Shown here: positions 13,201 to 26,339 of the stretch, piece by piece
Layout: each line of letters begins with the position of its first letter
How positions within the stretch are numbered: position 1 is the first letter of the stretch
NCBI RefSeq assembly: GCF_024713975.1
Contig: NC_091109.1
Coordinates: forward strand, 18,735,260-18,799,259
DNA length: 64,000 nt
Direction: 5' to 3'
From: Paralichthys olivaceus
Lineage: Eukaryota > Chordata > Actinopteri > Pleuronectiformes > Paralichthyidae
Program-made: the position numbers and the translations under genes
The notes under the pieces: model-generated
The model's database searches: none
Told to the model about the DNA's origin: nothing
What the model saw: the letters and a program-made list of their open reading frames with translations, nothing else

Positions 13201-14284
13201 TCTACAATCTGTGATTAACTGTGATGCTTCAATGAGCTGCTTTAAGATATGGACACATGGTCGTTAACACGACTCACTGTGTCCAGACAGGTCGAGTCTG
13301 GTTCCTGCTCCAGAACATCACTGAGCTACGGTTAGCTCAGGTTAGCTAGGTCACTAAGGTTAGCTAGTGAGCTAATGTTAGCTCAGGTTAGCTAGTTCAT
13401 TAAGGTTAACTAGTGAGCTAAGGTTAGCTCAGGTTAGCTAGGTCACTAAGGTTAACTAGTTCACTAGTTAGCTAAGGTTAACTAGTTAACTTCAGCAGTT
13501 TCTTTGTCTGAGTCCAAACTGATTTTGACGTCACACTGAAGACACATCACTTCACCACTTTGTTGATGCTACAATACTACTCACTGAAATTAACCTAATG
13601 TTTTTCAGTTTCAGTTGCAGTAATTGTGAGCATAGTACTCACTGTGTTAACATCAGCAGTTGGAGCAGTATTCTGCTTTAAAATACTAAAGGTAAATATT
13701 CATATTTCTAATCATTCTGCTCTTCATTTATTACGTGTTGTTTGTTCTAATGATTCTTTCTTTTGAACTCAGATGAAATGGATCAGGTACAAAATGAAAC
13801 AAACCCAATCACAATCTCCAGAGAGTTTAAAGTTAAGGTAAGTTGACTGTATATTCTGTACTGGGAATAACAACATGCTGCTCTACAGAATAACACTGTT
13901 GTCATGGAGACACTGTAAGAGTATAAAGAAATGCATGATATGAAAAAGAAGTTAAATTGATTCAATAAGATTAGGAGAGAAGAAGATGTCCTCATGTTTG
14001 ACAGTTTCACATCTTCTGCAGTTTGTGTTTGTAACTGATGAAGAATAAAAATCTAGGAGATTAAGATTTCAGCAGCTCTGAATTTTCTTCATTTTGTTTA
14101 CAGTTCACCCAATGAAGAGGATGATGAAAACACGAGACAAGAAAAGAAAGAAATGAAGCCTGAGTTAGAAAAAGACGAACAAATATCTCAGGGTGAAGGA
14201 ATTGAAGACGTAGAAGACGAAGACTTCAACTTGGAAAGACGAGCCATTTCTGGGGTGAAGAAAACTACAATTCATACAATTTAG
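10281..14284 (+). CDS. hhla2-like: HHLA2-like B7-family membrane protein, copy 2
   Basis: Exons 10281-10344, 11052-11372, 11779-12039, 12878-13180, 13609-13691, 13773-13837 and 14104-14284 give 426 codons including the stop. The domain order equals copy 1: signal peptide, IgV, two IgC-like domains, a helix (VLTVLTSAVGAVFCF) and a charged tail rich in Glu, Asp and Lys. This is the only copy where the long acidic tail is open throughout. Its last dozen residues and stop lie in flank sequence that is inverted compared with copies 1, 4 and 5. IgV differences from copy 1 are in the loop around VHSYF and in KCYANT; the residue before the first disulfide Cys is Leu (ILLC) instead of Pro. No ITIM or ITAM is visible in the tail. 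Confidence 0.8.
13325..13492. repeat. GTTAGCT-type intronic minisatellite, copy 2
   Basis: Same position and units as the array in copy 1, but with a different number and order of units. Confidence 0.85.
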
Positions 14285-15460
14285 ATGAAATGAACTTGTG
14301 AAAACATCATGAGGATTATTCCACATTACATTTCTGCCAATAGTTCCCTTTCACCTAAATGTTACACACTGGAGCTTTAAGTCTGTTTTAACTCTGAACA
14401 AAATCCTGCAGCGACTCTAAAACCAACAGCACCTTAGCAATGCTGCCTCATCAGCAAGGTCTGGGATCCTATCACTGAACAAATTATTAAGTTACGACAA
14501 GTTTATGCAAAAAGTGGATTCTACTGTGAGGATATGAATGGTACGATCCCATAACTGCAAGGATCACAAAAGTACAATTAACACTTCGGCACTTTCTCTC
14601 ACTATCCCTCCAGCTTATGGTTTTTTTCTTTGCTTAAAGTATTTTCTTATATTTAATTTTTGTGTCCAATTGTTTTCTATTTTTACAATATTGAATATCT
14701 CTATTTATATATGTAAAAATTAAACTGAAAACTGTAGCTTCACTTTTACACAGTAGGTTTACTCTTGTTGAGGGTGAAGGGCAGAGGATATCACACCTTG
14801 TTTAGTACTGAGATAAATTTTAATTTGTGAATATGGGCTGTACAAATTTTATGACTTTTTGGGAGCTGTCCATGTTTATTTACTGTCTGTGATCAAACTT
14901 CTCCTCCATAGCTCAAGTCAAGACTATAAAATATGTCCAGTGAGTGAATGGCACACGAACATTCAAAGATACTGTGTATGAATACAGTTCAAATTGTGTT
15001 ATATATTATTATTGTGCATATTGAGGGAAGTTGACTTTGTCTCTAATAATTGATTTTATTTTAGTTGTTTTTTATTTTTGTGCTAGCTTAAATCTTCATT
15101 TGTATTTGCATCTTTGTACTATTTTGTTTTGATTGTATTTTTGTTGTATTTTGTTTTTGTTTTATTTTATTTTATTTTTATTTATTTTTCCTCAATAAAG
15201 AACTACAACGGTCGATTCTAGCTCCGCCCCTCGGCTTACGTACTTTGCGTGGCGTCTCCCATCACATAATAACGATCGTTGAGAGACTCACTGTTATAAA
15301 GTGGAGGTTTTATTCATCACAACATGAAACTGGATGATTAATAATTGATCTCCATTCTTCCAATATTTTATCTGAACGAGTTTTATCGGTACAGATGAGT
15401 TTGCCCGCCCCCCCCCCCTCTCTCTCTGACATGGTCTGTTCCGCGTCAGTTTGAACCTGG
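14285..15460. other. Spacer between HHLA2-like copy 2 and cip2a
   Basis: 14290-14400 is flank sequence of the array, with ACACTGGAGCTTTAAG near 14368. 14400-15200 is AT-rich and ends in a TTTTATT-rich stretch followed by CAATAAAG. I recognise no coding sequence. 15200-15460 is richer in CpG, with a GC box (CCGCCCC at 15224), and probably belongs to the cip2a promoter region. Confidence 0.45.
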
Positions 15461-15470
15461 GGGCGGGAAC
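15461..15470 (+). promoter_or_regulatory. E2F-like site near the probable cip2a start
   Basis: GGGCGGGAAC resembles an E2F site and lies about 300 bases before the cip2a ATG in the most CpG-rich part of the spacer. Human CIP2A is reported to be E2F1-responsive, which fits. A possible 5'UTR intron runs from the donor at 15548 (CAG/GTAGAG) to the acceptor at 15748 (TTAGCAG). These calls rest on motif matches only. Confidence 0.35.
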
Positions 15471-15765
15471 AAGCTGCGTCACTCTGGATCAGTCTGTCGT
15501 CGCTTCGAGTTTCTGACGTTTCTCCGAGAAAAGCAGCGAAAGTTCAGGTAGAGTGAGGCCGAGGCTGCAAACTCTAAAGTTCTAAAGTTCACAAAGTTCA
15601 TAAAGTTCACAAAGAGGAACTTCCTGTCGGCGCAGCCTCCACTGTTTAACTGTGCAGCCGACAGGAAGTGTTAGCTCGTGCTAGCATGTCTCTAATGGAC
15701 GCCGGGTCGCTCATGTGTTGTCTCGCTGTTGTTCTCGGTTGTTAGCAGAAGTGCTGCTCCTCGGG

Positions 15766-18700
15766 ATGGACCTGACGACGTGTTTGAAGTCTCTGTTGTT
15801 GGCCATCCAGCAGTACAGAGGCGGCAGGACCACACACAACACAGCGCAGCTGCTCAAGCAAGTGGAGGTGAGTTCCCCCCAGACTTCTCTTCATCGAGTT
15901 ATCTTTACTGTCCCCGTGAGGCAGGAACATGTTACAACAACAACACAACAACAACAACAACAACACAGCACATGTTACAGCAGCAACAACAACAACAACA
16001 GCAACAACAACAACAGCCGTATCACGTCACATCCAGAATAATAATGCAGAATAAAGGTGAGTTGAATTGTGCACCTGTCAGGATATAACTCATAGAAGAT
16101 GAGAAACAAGCACTGGCGTTAAAACCCTAAAAACCAAAGTGTGCCAGACCAAGAGTTCATTAAGACACATGACAGAATCAACTGTCTCCTTGTTGAGTAG
16201 TGTGACAGACGTTGGTTTCACACTTTCAGGGAACTCAGGATCCTGTGTTCCAGTCTGACCTCAGAACCTTCGAGATCCTCTGAAGGGAGGGATTCTCCTT
16301 CATAGCCCGTTTTACCATGTTCTCAGTTTTTGATTTGGGTCCACGATTCTCTCAGACAGTCTCAGAAGACGAGAAGAACCTTCTGATTCTGCTCCATCAA
16401 ACATATCAATTCTGATATGTTTATTTGTTTGTAAGCAATGTTCATCCTGTGGTTAAAAACACATCGTATTATATATATTATATGTATTATACATTCAAAT
16501 ATTTACAACAGGGCTCTAAGTCGAGTCAGGTGGATTCATATAGATAAAGAGTTGAGCCACAGTACTTTAAAAACACGGGCAAAAGAAAGATGCAGTCAAA
16601 GACACACAAGATGAAAGTAAATGAGAAATCAAAGACAGAATCAGGCTGATTTAAAAGCAAGATTTAAAAAACTGTAGGATCTTAGATTAGATTTAGAAGT
16701 GTCCATACTCCTAATGTGAGATTATTCCTGTTTAGTGGCAGCTACTGAAAATGCTCGTGTTTAGTTTTGAGATGAGAAACGTGTTGTGAGGAAGACCCAA
16801 GTTACGTGGAGGTCAGTGATCTTTAAGATCATGTGACTACCTAATCATACCAGGTGACCTCTTGGTGCAGGTGTGTGTGTGGTGTCTCCTCTTCGGTCTT
16901 TGTCTGACCTGAGGCAGAAACATTCACCACCCGTGATGTCCAATAAAAGGTTTGTGGGATCTTTGGTGTTCGGACATTTCTCGTCTTCTGGTTTTCATTG
17001 CTTCTATTCAGAGGTGTATTTGTATTTGGATGTATGTGCTTTTGTGTACTTTCTAGATTTTAAAACACACACAGGTTGAGCGAGGTTAATATGAGTGGCT
17101 ATCATGTGCATTGTTTTAGTGTGCTAGCTGCAGGCTCAGCTCTAATCACAGAACTTAACCAAAGGGAAATTCAGTTTTAGCCAAATCGTTGGTACAGATT
17201 TTTGAGATTCCCTGAAAGTTGGATGAAATGTGTTCTTACCATCTTTGTCTCCTTCATACCAGTGTAACACACAGTCTCTGCAGTATACCGTGTGTGTTTG
17301 TGTGTGTTTGCACTGCAGGAGGTCTCAGGACTGAAATGTGACCAGCTGCTGTCCTCAGGCCAGGTCCTACCCAGTGAATGTGTGAGTGGACTGGTGGAGT
17401 TGGCTGGAAACCCAAACACTAACCCAGCCCTGACCAGCTCCATCATCTCTCTGCTGGCACAACTAGGTAGTGTAGATACACACAGTGCACCCACCTCTCC
17501 TCGCCACACATGCACCAAAACCAGAGGAGATAAATGTTTTGTCGTCATGAGTTTGTAATGACTCTCAATGATACAGATATTAACACGTTGTCTTAAGATT
17601 ACAAACAGACCAACATGGAACTGATAACCGACCTCAGTCAGAATGAATTTGACTGCACTCGGCTTGTCTGTGGTAAAGACTTCACACTCTGTCAGTAGTT
17701 TGAGAGATAACGTCGTGTTTCTGGGGTTTTTCTCTTCTCGACTACTTCACCCTATCGTCAGTTATGACCAAGTGTAAATGATTCTGGGACTCTGATATTC
17801 CTGCACACCTGTTGTACTTGACGTTTCATTCGTTATGATCAGTCTTAAAAAGTCTTACCTTTATCTTGCTGAAACCCTGGAGAGAAAGCTGCTTTAATAA
17901 TTTAACGTTAGAGAGCAGCACTGGCAGGTTTTAATCCACGCTCGGTGAGAGTGTGAGTCCACAGAATGCTCCGAAACACGATCCTCACATTGTTTCCTAC
18001 TTGTGCTCCCTCTCCTCCAGCCTGTGATGATGACAGTCGGGAGATGCTTCACAGCAGCTACAACCTCACCAGCACCTTAGCCTCGGTCATCCACTGCCAC
18101 AGCGCCACACCAGGAGAACCACTGGTACTGCAGGTAAGTCACTGAGTACACAAACATCTCTGAAGTTTATTTTAATACACATTTTGAACATTATAATGAA
18201 AAAATGCTTTGAGTGGCATTTATTATTTAAATAACATTGTTTTACCACCAAAGTCATAGCTGTCGCTTCCTCAGCTTCGGACCATCGCATAGTTTTGCAT
18301 TTGTGGCCTTTTCAAGTGTATAATTAAATGTCTCGGCTAAAATAAACCAAGCTACAATGAGCTATATATATAGCTATATATATTGTATTGCATGGTTAAC
18401 AGTGTTATAGATCATATGTATTGTATTTTTTTCCAGTGTTTGCAGGTGCTGCAGAAACTGACGTACAACACTCGCACCTTCCAGTCGACAAACTACATCC
18501 ACGAGCTCATCGCGTTTCTCATGACCAACATGTAAAACCCACATCTGACATCACCCAGCATTATTACGACCTCAGTGAAGGATCGCCATGTTTTCTTAAT
18601 TTCAAACGAACCATATTACGCTCTTTCACCACAGCCAGTCCCACAGTGATGACATCATCATCATGCCATGCCTCGGCCTCATGGCCAACCTGTGTCGTGA

Positions 18701-21700
18701 CAACCACTCGGTGCAGAGCCACATCAAGTCTCTGGTGAGTGTCTGCTGAATCTCTGACGCTGACAGAGCATTTGAATTTATGTAATAGTAACAGACGATT
18801 GAAAAACAATACACATGGTGAGTAACAATGGCCTGAACCTGTTAAAGTCTTGATTTGAACAGGAAATCCACAACACAAACATCATCGGCTTGTCGCCTAC
18901 ATGGATGTTACATCTCGGTTCTTGTGTGTAATATGTGTGGGTTATTTTTGTGTAGGATAATGTGAAGCCGTTTTACCGCACGCTGATCAACTTCCTGGCT
19001 CACAACAGTCTGACGGTGGTGGTCTTCACGTTGTCCATACTGTCCAGCCTCACGCTGAACGAGAAGGTCGGCGAGAAGGTAAAACTCTGCAGGAATCGAC
19101 TGAACTTATATTCAAAACTCAGTGAAAGTAAACATCTTAACGTCTATAATTTAAAACTCCACACGTGGATACAAGGCTCCTCCCTCCTTTCTTTCTCAAG
19201 TCAAGACAAAGCTTGACATTGAAATGCTAAAGATTCCCTCACTCTGAAAAGAAAGTGGAAACATTCTCTGTATTCACAGTCACTGAACCATCAAACTCAC
19301 TTAAATTCAAGCTGCTGATTTTAGGTGAATGTTCATAGAGAAGAACAGACGAGTCACAGTGTTGCTCTAAATTTAACTGTGATGAATGACGCAGAAATTA
19401 CATGATGCAGTCGGGTTGAAATATCCCAAAAAACGATTTCCTCATCTTCTGTTTGTCCTCATCAGCTCTTTGACGCAAAGAACATACATCAGACTTTCCA
19501 GCTTGTGTTCAACATCATTGTGAACGGAGACGGAACTCTGACAAGAAAATACTCAGTTGATCTCTTGGTGGACTTGTTGAAAAACTCCAAAATAGCAGAC
19601 TTCCTCACCAGGTACAGCTTCACACACACACAGATGTTTCTCGTTGAACCTTCATGTTCTGTGAGTTAAATGTGAATGGGTTTTTTTTTTCCTGTGCCAG
19701 GTATCAGCACTTCTCAGCGTGTTTGTCTCAGGTTTTAGGACTTCTGCATTCAAAAGACCCAGATTCTGCAGCCAAGGTGAGACCAGAGAAACCAGGCAGC
19801 ACACGCTCAACATTAAACAGCAGCCATGCTGGACACTAGTCTGGTGCAGCAGAATATTCTCATGAGACCTTTGTGGTTTCAGAGAAGGTTTTTGAAGCTC
19901 AACAGAGGCTGGACGCAGATTCAGCACTTTGTGTGTTTGTTGCAGGTCCTGGAGCTCCTCCTGGCCATGTGCAGTGTCTCAGGCCTGCGCTCGCTCCTGT
20001 GTGATGTGGTTTTCAAACCGGCTGCAGCCAAACTCAGAGCATTGGGCCGAAGGCCGGGCCCAGGACTGGATAATGAGGGACGCAAGGAACAGTCTGGCCT
20101 CGCCCTGGTGCAGTGGCTGAGCTCGCCTGTGGAGGGCGCTGAATCTTGCTCTCTCCAGGCCCTGCACCTGTTGCATGAGCTGCTGAAGGTAGTTGAAGGA
20201 AACAGTTTTTATATTTTTTCTTTTTTGCTTTCTCTTCTCGTCCCTTCTCCTTTGTTCCTGATCCAGTTGTCCTGTTTTCTCAGGAGTCCCTGGGAGCAGA
20301 AACTGTACCTGATCGTGTGGTGAGCTTCTCAGAAATGCTGCTTCCGGTCCTGTTGGGGCTCCTGAGGGGCCTCGACCCTGCAAAGGGAGACGCTCACCTG
20401 AGAAAACACTGCCACCGCATCACACACGTCACCAGTTTGCTGCTTCATATCCTTTACCGGATGTCGGCGCTTCTGCTTTTGTTATCGGCGAATATTGTGT
20501 CTTTGTGTTTCTGCTCGTTTTGAAGCCTTAACTCTGACACTCCTGTGCACCGACGACTCCACCCGATCCATCGTGTCTCGTCAGGTGAGCGCTCAACTCT
20601 GCCTCTCACAGGCCGAATCCCTCCTCTCCTGTTGTCATGGAAACAACCCTCTTACCTGTCTCCCTCCCGGCTCCGACAACGATCTCAGGTGAGTCACAGA
20701 TGAAGGTAGAAACTGTACTTTATACTAACCTGGGTTCTGATCAATGTTCTGAACTTTGGGAATGCAGGACTTTGCTCTGTGGTGGATTTGTAATCATGCT
20801 GTCGTTTTGCTGCTTGAGTAAATGAGTCGAGTGTTTCTGGTGTCTGCTCAGTCAGGTGTGTGCAGAAGCTCTGCTGAAGACCCTGGAGTTAATGAGCAAA
20901 CTGAGACAGCAGGTGAAGGACATGGAGACCAGCTTCTACAGGATGTTACAGGTACACACTCAGAAACACTTTCAGACCTGCACTGAGCTCCAGATAATAT
21001 CCTGAAATCATCCTGTGGGGCTGTTGGTGAGAACGCACGTGTCTGAGTCAGAAGTCAGGAGAATGAAAACCTTTCAGCTCCTGTTCTCCGTCTCTCGTCC
21101 CTGTTCCGTGGTTTTGTCGGTGTCTTATCTTTTTCTTTCGGTCTTTGTCCATCAGGATCAGAGGATAGCAACTCCCCTCTCTCTGGCTCTGACGTCCCAC
21201 CACAGACAGCGTGTGCAGACTGGACTCTCGCTGCTGTTTGAAGCCACTCCCCTCCCAGACTTCCCTTCACTGGTGTGAGTCACAGCTGGAAGTTTTCAAA
21301 TGGCCACAAAACACAATATAATGTACATTTCACACATGCTGACATATTAAATCTTCACCGTGCTGTTGCTGTTGATCCCGTTCGTTAAACTGTACTTTTG
21401 AAGTCTGGGAGAAAGCATCGCGGCCAACAACGCCTATCGCCCGAGGGAGGCTGAGCTGTCCGTCAAACGTGTTGCTGTGCAGGAAGTCCCACCTCCCAGG
21501 ACAAACACGAGTGAGCTGGACTCTTCCAGTGGATCCAGCAGGGGCGTCCACAGTCTGGTCGAGAAGATACAGAACGGCCTCGAGGTAAAGTCTGAAAACT
21601 GCTTCACATACGGAGACAGAATCATGTTTTCATGAGGACATGCACATCTGTTTTCTCACATGAATTTCTGAATCATATGATCTATGAAAAAGTTTTTAGA

Positions 21701-22197
21701 TAAACTGTCTGAAAAACAACCCTTTTTTTTTGTAGCTGCAGGTTAAAGACTCACATGTGTCTGAGATCATCGATGTTTATGCGCAGAAGATCTCAGCATT
21801 TGCGGTGAGTACGTTAGATAACGTGTCAGATAACATAGAAGAAATGACTGTGATGAATTCAGATTTATTTATGTATGTGAAGGATTTTTCTTTAAAAGAT
21901 GTGACATTAAAATGTGTTATTTGAAGTTGGCGTCGGTATGTGGTCGTTTTTTAAAGAGTACTGAAGTAATTTTTCTGTAACGTCAGTTAGAACTGAGGTG
22001 TTTGAGTCTTTATTGATTTTAACACAGCTGTGCATGTTTTAGTTTAATTCCTTTTTAAAATAAGAGTTATTCTCCTGATCAGTCTCAGGAGAGTCGCCTG
22101 CAGGACCTTTTGGAGGCAAAGGCTCTGGCTCTTTCTCAGGCCGACCGTCTTCTCGCTCAGTTTCGCTTCCAACGAGCTCAAGCTGAGGCTGAGGTGA

Positions 22198-22230
<33 letters not shown>

Positions 22231-23914
22231 ACACACACTCACACTCACTCCTGGTCTATTGTTGTTCTGATGGATTTACACATTACTACGTCAATACTTT
22301 GTTCCATTGTAATTTGATCTAAAACATTTAGTTGATCAATTAAATAGTAAATTGACTGAAAATAAAAGCAGGTGACATCAGGTGACGGTGATGCCTTGTT
22401 TCATCCGTCTGTTCAGGCTCTTAAACTTGGATCTTTGCTGAAAGACTCCGAGCGGCGGCGCGAGAATCTGCAGGGCGAGCTCAGCAACCAGGTGCTGGAG
22501 GTGAAGCGCTCCAAGACCGACATGGAGGAGCTGCTGCAGCACAACGCCAGACTGCAGCAGGACTCTGAGGAGCACCAGGCCCTCAAAGGAGGTTACAACG
22601 CCCTGCTCAACAGGTGAGAGGCAGACAAGGACATTAGTTGTGCATATGAATCAGGGAGGCTGCAGGTTTTGAAAACTGTTAAACCCATATACACAGAAAA
22701 GATTTGATATTTGTAAATTGACTCCAAAAACAAAATTCTTTGCTCAATTCTAATTTCTGCGATGATCAAATTTATTTTGGCTGCATAGTCTCAAGTCTCA
22801 GGTTTGATGACAAACGCATCTTTGTTGTTTGTGAACCCACGAAACTCCAGCGTAGATGATGAAGTGACTTTGGCTCATGCTTTATCTACTGAAAACAAAT
22901 AACCAGTATGTTTTTGTTTTGTATCATGAAAATAAAAAGGCTTCTGTGATCACATTAAAATTCAAAATGTTTGATTCACGGGGATCTCCAGTCGTTCCTT
23001 TTTCCGAGATGTGTAACAGGCTGTTGTCCTGTGCAGGTTCAATGAGAGCGAGCGGCTGCTGAAGGAGCAGCAGGTCGCTCACGTCGCTCTCACCAAACAG
23101 AGCGATGCTCTGAGGAAGAACCATGAAGCTCTCCAGCTGCAACACGAGAAGTAATTCACACTTTCTAGTACCTTTGTTTCTTCCTCCATCTTTCTCTTTC
23201 TGTCCAGAAAAGTTTGACACTGAAGTCGTCAGTTTCAGTCAAAGGTTCACGTCGCAGCTTCCTGTTCTTTTTCTTAGGATGGCGTCGGAGTTGGAGGAGA
23301 GAGAGGAGGAGGTCCGATCTCTGCGTTCAGATCTGCAGCAGAAAAACAGTGACATCACAGGTCAGTCAGAGGTTGACACACATCCAGCACCATCTCTTCA
23401 GAGTCACTATGGGACCATCTGAGGGTCATAATAAGAATGTCCGTGCGTCTGTGCTCGAATAAAACTGGGCCTCCTTCTCGTCAGGTCTACGCGGTGAACT
23501 TCAGGCCGAGGAGGAGAAGGTGAAGGAGAAGGATCAGGAGAGGAGGGACCTGGAGGAGACGGTGGATGTTTTGAGGAAGGAACTTAACAAGACGGAGCAG
23601 GCGAGGAAGGACGCCAGCATCAAGGTAACGAAGAGCATTAAAGTGCAGATTTAACACCCGCGTGCATCAGGAGACCCGAGGCTTCATTTACTGCTGGTGC
23701 ACAACACGGCTCTTGAAACCCTAGATGATTCCTTCTTCTCGAAACTTTGACGTTTCCTCTTGTCCAGGCGTCATCTCTGGAGCTGCAGAAGAGCCAGCTG
23801 GAGACGAAGCTGAAGCAGAAGGAGGACGAGCTGAACAAACACTCGGCCATGATCTCCATGATCCACAGCCTCAGCAGCGGCAAGATGAAGAACGACGTCA
23901 ACCTGTCGCTTTGA
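15766..23914 (+). CDS. cip2a: CIP2A, cellular inhibitor of PP2A
   Basis: 21 coding exons: 15766-15867, 17319-17466, 18021-18133, 18437-18531, 18635-18734, 18956-19078, 19466-19611, 19701-19776, 19946-20188, 20284-20446, 20541-20688, 20852-20951, 21156-21274, 21404-21584, 21736-21804, 22083-22193, 22417-22613, 23037-23150, 23278-23360, 23485-23624, 23768-23914. They join in frame to 905 residues, the same length as human CIP2A. The start [12 protein letters not shown] and end [18 protein letters not shown] match the human ends. Residues to about 560 form the helical armadillo-like region ([34 protein letters not shown]); the rest is a Glu/Lys/Gln-rich coiled coil. CIP2A dimers bind PP2A B56 subunits, stabilise MYC and work with TOPBP1 in mitotic DNA repair (family knowledge). 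All introns are GT-AG except number 10. Confidence 0.97.
15930..16018. repeat. (CAA)n repeat in cip2a intron 1
   Basis: A run of CAA units interrupted by CAG and CACAGCACATG. It creates Asn- and Gln-rich open frames in cip2a intron 1 that are not coding. Confidence 0.9.
20447..20540 (+). other. U12-type AT-AC intron 10 of cip2a
   Basis: The intron begins ATATCCTTT, the exact consensus of a minor-spliceosome AT-AC donor. It has CCTTAAC at 20526-20532, a close match to the U12 branch site, and ends in AC at 20540, about ten bases later. Removing these 94 bases joins frame and protein perfectly (SLLLLLCTDD, aligning with the human EVLLTLCGDD stretch). No GT-AG pair in the region does so. Confidence 0.9.
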
Positions 23915-24151
23915 GGAACGCACAGCAGATGAGTGAGCGAGGGAAAAACAGACGCACGCAAACTTTATCAACAATGATTTTTATAAATATAATTATACTC
24001 AATGAAACACTTAAAGAACTCCAGTGAGTCCAGAAGTCTGAGACCAGTTCACACTTTCATGGTCTCAGACTTTTGGTCTCCTCTGAATTAAACTTGTATT
24101 TTTTAAAGTCAGCATCAAATTCTTTGTAAGTTTGTGTTTTATTGTTTGATA

Positions 24152-24197
24152 AATAAATGATGGAATCTCATGTGTACCGGACTTAAGGCCAAATAAA
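24152..24197 (+). other. Polyadenylation signals of cip2a
   Basis: Two AATAAA hexamers, at 24152-24157 and 24192-24197, lie about 240 and 280 bases after the cip2a stop. They are the first on this strand after the gene and give a short 3'UTR. Confidence 0.6.
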
Positions 24198-24199
24198 AT

Positions 24200-24868
24200 G
24201 TGTGCTTTTGTTTATTTTAGATTCATATAAAACGAGTTGGTAGATTACAGCGAAGTGAAAATACATATTTATAAGTCTCCGATTGTCCTGTGACTCTTGC
24301 AAGGACCAACTTAAGCCTCAGGACCTTTGATACAGTTCTTAAGTTGCACCTCTGAGCTGTGAGTGACACAGACTTCCTTCTGGAAATCCGTCGGGGCCGT
24401 GGGTTTGTAAACGGTTGATTCCTGTGTAATAGGAAATATCTGAGGCAGGTGATTGTGTTTTTTTAAAGTTATTTATAATGAATTTTGTGGTTGAAATGTA
24501 AAATGTCAAACCTCTATTAAATGTCTTTGTCATAGGAGTTTGATAAAGAAGAAGAAGAAACAAATGTCTGTTGATATTTTGGTATCAGAATTTCTTTCCA
24601 CTTTAAATTCAGCTCCACTCCTCCTCTGCGTTTCAGATATTCCTGTGTTATAATAATTGAATATACAAACAGTGTGTGGTGATACCAGGAGCCCAAAAGT
24701 AAAAAGTGAAGCTGTATATAGAGAGAACACCATTAATGTTAATAACTAAAAACACTTCTTCAGATTCTCCTTCAGGTGAGTGACAGGATTCAGTATTTTT
24801 TACTTTAACTGAAACTTAAATCCATTCTCTCTAACACAGCTTGTCCATTAACTTTTATATGTATATAA

Positions 24869-24902
<34 letters not shown>

Positions 24903-25110
24903 ATAGAGAACAATAGAAAAAAATACCATCATTCTTGTGATGTTATTTTAAAGTGAAACTTGATATCGACAAAAAAACACCATGAAGTTCTGTGACTCAT
25001 CATTTTAGGCACAAATTAAAAGATTTATTGATAATGACATTATTTCAAATTTCAAAGTACTTATCACAGAATTCATTGACTCGATACCATTTGTGTGATA
25101 TTTCTGTCGT

Positions 25111-25113
<3 letters not shown>
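24200..25113. other. cip2a-chrnd intergenic region
   Basis: No gene is recognised. It is AT-rich, with a (TA)n tract at about 24866-24890 followed by TGTGTGTGTG. Stops interrupt all frames at short intervals. Confidence 0.5.

Positions 25114-25192
<79 letters not shown>
25114..25192. repeat. (AC)n microsatellite upstream of chrnd
   Basis: About 79 bases of nearly pure CA repeat end roughly 145 bases before the chrnd ATG, inside the likely promoter. Alternating purine-pyrimidine runs of this length can adopt Z-DNA and are length-variable. Confidence 0.95.
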
Positions 25193-25197
<5 letters not shown>

Positions 25198-25269
25198 TTC
25201 CTGTACAGTGTGGAGGTGACAGCAGCCGGCTGCTCGATCTCTTTTCTATTTTCTCCTCCTGTGTTTCTG

Positions 25270-25275
25270 CAGCTG
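25270..25275 (+). promoter_or_regulatory. E-box in the chrnd promoter region
   Basis: CAGCTG lies 63 bases before the chrnd ATG. Muscle nicotinic receptor subunit promoters are driven by myogenic bHLH factors through CANNTG boxes close to the start site, so this is a reasonable candidate. A single six-base match is weak evidence on its own. Confidence 0.35.
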
Positions 25276-25337
25276 CCTCCTGTCACTCAGTCGGTCCGTC
25301 TCTCGGCAGAAGGTCGTTGGGGACCCTTCAGTCAGAC

Positions 25338-26308
25338 ATGAAGCTTCAGCGTGCAGCCCTCGGCACCGTGTTCCTCCTCACACTGCTCTCATCTGGTGAG
25401 TTATCGTTTCTTTAAATTCTCACCGGATGTCACTTTTTGATGTGAAGCCAAAGTTGGAGTCGGTGATAAAAACATTTTTATGACTAAAGCAGCGGAAGTG
25501 TTGGTGTCATCTGTAAACACTCGTTCGTGTGGACCCCTGCACTGAGAAGTTGTGTCAGCTCTTCACGTCGAAGTTGCACAAACTGTCAATCGACAGATGA
25601 ATCTGTTTGTCAACAATCCTGAAAATCAATCAGACAATTTAAGTAGTTTAAAGGAAAATCACAGAAAATCAACTGGATGAAGCTTCTTTAATGCAAATAT
25701 TTGCAGAAGCTGTTTGAATACGTTGACCTGGGCTGTTGGAACTTTTTTGACTTTGACTGCTTTATTTATTTATTTCTAATTAACTCCTTGATCGTGAAAA
25801 CAGAAGGAAATGAAAATCAGTTTGTTTCAGCCGTTCATTACAACTTTAGATAAAGAATCAAGTGTCAGAAATGAGATTTAACTTAAATCCAAACAGCTGA
25901 GAGGAACCTCCTCCAGACGGCTTCAATTTCACAAAGAGGAAATCTAAATATCCACAATGACAAACAATCTGATAAACAAACTGACAAACAATCTGATAAA
26001 CAAACTGATAAACAAACATGACTGTGTGGACGTGTGGAGATGAGAAATGTCTGCCAGCTTCAGTCTGAGCTCTGTAGAAGGGAACTGGTGTCACAGCAGC
26101 TGCCACAGTGGACTGACATTTGAGCAGCATGTAGGCATTCTCACACACACACACGTGCACACACACACACACAAACACACACTGCTTGTGGAGGAATATT
26201 TTCTTTGTACTCTGTCTTGTATTTGCCGTGTACTGTACGTTAATGTAGTGAATTGTGTTCTTGCTGCTTCCCTGCACGAGAACAGAAATCCTTATTTCCT
26301 TTTGATGT

Positions 26309-26339
<31 letters not shown>

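Noticed and set aside
15715..16088. Gln/Asn-rich open frames overlapping cip2a exon 1
   Set aside because: They arise from the CAA repeat in intron 1; the cip2a exon ends at the donor at 15867.
20581..20590. GT donor inside cip2a exon 11 (CAGGTGAGC)
   Set aside because: Reading through keeps the frame and the length equal to human CIP2A, so the donor at 20689 is preferred.
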